NCBI RefSeq assembly: GCF_002029235.1 | Contig: NZ_MZGV01000002.1 | Coordinates: 85,674 to 149,673 of the forward strand | Reading direction: 5' to 3' | Origin: Clostridium oryzae | GTDB taxonomy: Bacteria; Bacillota; Clostridia; Clostridiales; Clostridiaceae | Length of the DNA: 64,000 nucleotides | Shown here: positions 63,359 through 64,000 of the stretch, piece by piece | Layout: the number at the start of each line of letters is the position of its first letter | Position numbering within the stretch: position 1 is the first letter of the stretch | Program-made: the position numbers and the translations under genes | The notes under the pieces: generated by a model | What the model saw: only the letters and a program-made list of their open reading frames with translations | What the model was told of the DNA's origin: nothing | Database searches by the model: none

Positions 63359-63445
63359 AATGCCCTATCTCTTAATTTTTACATAATACTTTTATTATAT
63401 TCCTTCTGTTGCCTTCTTTTCTTAATTCACTAACTTCAAAATATT

Positions 63446-63490
63446 TTACTGTTTCTTTTTAATCTCTTCGTAAACACGCTGTACCGTTTT
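63446..63490 (-). pseudogene. Relic of a coding 3' end, copy 2
   Basis: A minus-strand frame KKTVQRVYEEIKKKQ ends in a stop. The same relic occurs at 59000-59060. It belongs to the duplicated unit that carries the palindrome. Confidence 0.3.
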
Positions 63491-63624
63491 TTTTATTTAG
63501 CAACCACTTTTTCTACTATTTAGTGGTGTATCTTGATATTAATTAAAAGTTATCCACAATTGGAAAAATACATAAATTCCTACGAAAATTAAATAATAGC
63601 ACTCTTTCTATTTTAGGCAACACT

Positions 63625-63660
63625 AAGCTAGACTGGCCTATTTAGGCTAGTCCCAAGCTT
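63625..63660. repeat. Hairpin beyond the 3' end of the IS110 transposase gene
   Basis: GACTGGCCTA and TAGGCTAGTC arms with a 2-base loop, partly extended by AAGCT and AAGCTT outside. It lies 20 bases past the transposase stop. It could be a terminator, an element end, or part of a guide-RNA region. Confidence 0.45.
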
Positions 63661-63671
63661 TGTATTTTATT

Positions 63672-64000
63672 TCATATTCTTAGCATCAAACTTGCTAGCG
63701 CTATTGTAGCCTTTTTCTTTCCCATTCTTTTTACCCATCGTTTATAACACATTGATAATCGAGTATTCTTGCTCATACTTGCACACCAAGCGCATTCACA
63801 CATTATACTTTTTAATGCTTTATTTCCTGCTAATGACTTACTTCGTTTTTTTTTACCTGCACTTTCATTATTTCCTGGACTTAATCCTGCCCATGATGTT
63901 ATATGTTTATCTGATGGGAAGTAACTCATATCTGTTCCTATCTCTGCTATTATTATTGATGCTGCTTTCGCATTTATTCCTGGTACTGTATCTAGTATTT
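63672..64000 (-). mobile_element. IS110-family transposase (C-terminal part; start lies beyond the right edge)
   Basis: About 109 codons are visible. The frame runs ILDTVPGINAKAASIIIAEI, GTDMSYFPSDKHITSWAGLS, then PGNNESAGKKKRSKSLAGNK. This is the Transposase_20 domain of IS110 recombinases, with the conserved Ser within PGNNESAGK. The N-terminal DEDD RuvC-like domain is outside the window. The frame ends normally at 63672 (ASLMLRI, stop). Whether the element is complete cannot be judged. Confidence 0.88.

Overview
The window looks like the chromosome of a low-G+C clostridium, most likely Clostridium sensu stricto. The support is strong AGGAGG ribosome binding sites, AT-rich spacers, a trpEGDCFBA operon under a tryptophan T-box, small DUF1659/DUF2922 proteins, and sigma-A type promoters. 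I do not assign a species. No tRNA, rRNA or CRISPR array was seen.

Left part (1-5.5 kb, minus strand): an early/replication module of a prophage or integrative element, visibly richer in G+C than the rest. It holds a Bro-N antirepressor (cut by the window edge), a phage-type family A DNA polymerase, a DUF2815 protein, a DUF2800 Cas4/RecB-like nuclease, small unknown proteins and a sigma-like regulator. From 5.5 to 17.4 kb, on the plus strand, lies a defence island. First comes a three-component ABC system (ABC-3C: zinc-finger/HNH-like effector, small middle component, DUF2326 coiled-coil ATPase). It is translationally coupled to an XRE regulator, followed by a type I restriction-modification locus (hsdM, hsdS, hsdR). 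Two extra overlapping genes (a zinc ribbon protein and an unknown protein) sit between hsdS and hsdR, and a GIY-YIG/DUF4357 protein follows hsdR. The island stops against the 3' end of rlmD, which suggests that this is the right border of the mobile element.

Middle part (17.5-47.8 kb): core and accessory chromosomal genes. These are rlmD, an MgtC-like protein, a heterodimeric ABC exporter with a divergent LysR gene, an LCP-family cell-wall enzyme, and the full trp operon. The trp leader holds a T-box with what appear to be two terminator/antiterminator modules, plus a REP palindrome next to the trpE ribosome binding site. After that come another ABC exporter, a small sigma factor with DUF1659/DUF2922 satellites, a GNAT protein, a MATE pump, a GH3 beta-glucosidase with a divergent AraC regulator, a YtrA-type GntR/ABC operon with a recognisable operator, a glycosyltransferase gene broken by an in-frame amber codon, and gpmA.

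Right part (48.2-64 kb): a complete branched-chain amino acid ABC transporter (livJHMGF), then a REP-associated tyrosine transposase bracketed by REP palindromes. One of these palindromes supplies the stop codon of a D-2-hydroxyacid dehydrogenase gene. A DUF4397 protein and an AraC regulator with a sugar-related gene follow. Last is a mannose-family PTS operon (IIA, IIB, a fused IIC-IID, and a SIS-domain sugar-phosphate enzyme) lying between two copies of a roughly 190-bp palindromic repeat. An IS110-family transposase runs off the right edge.
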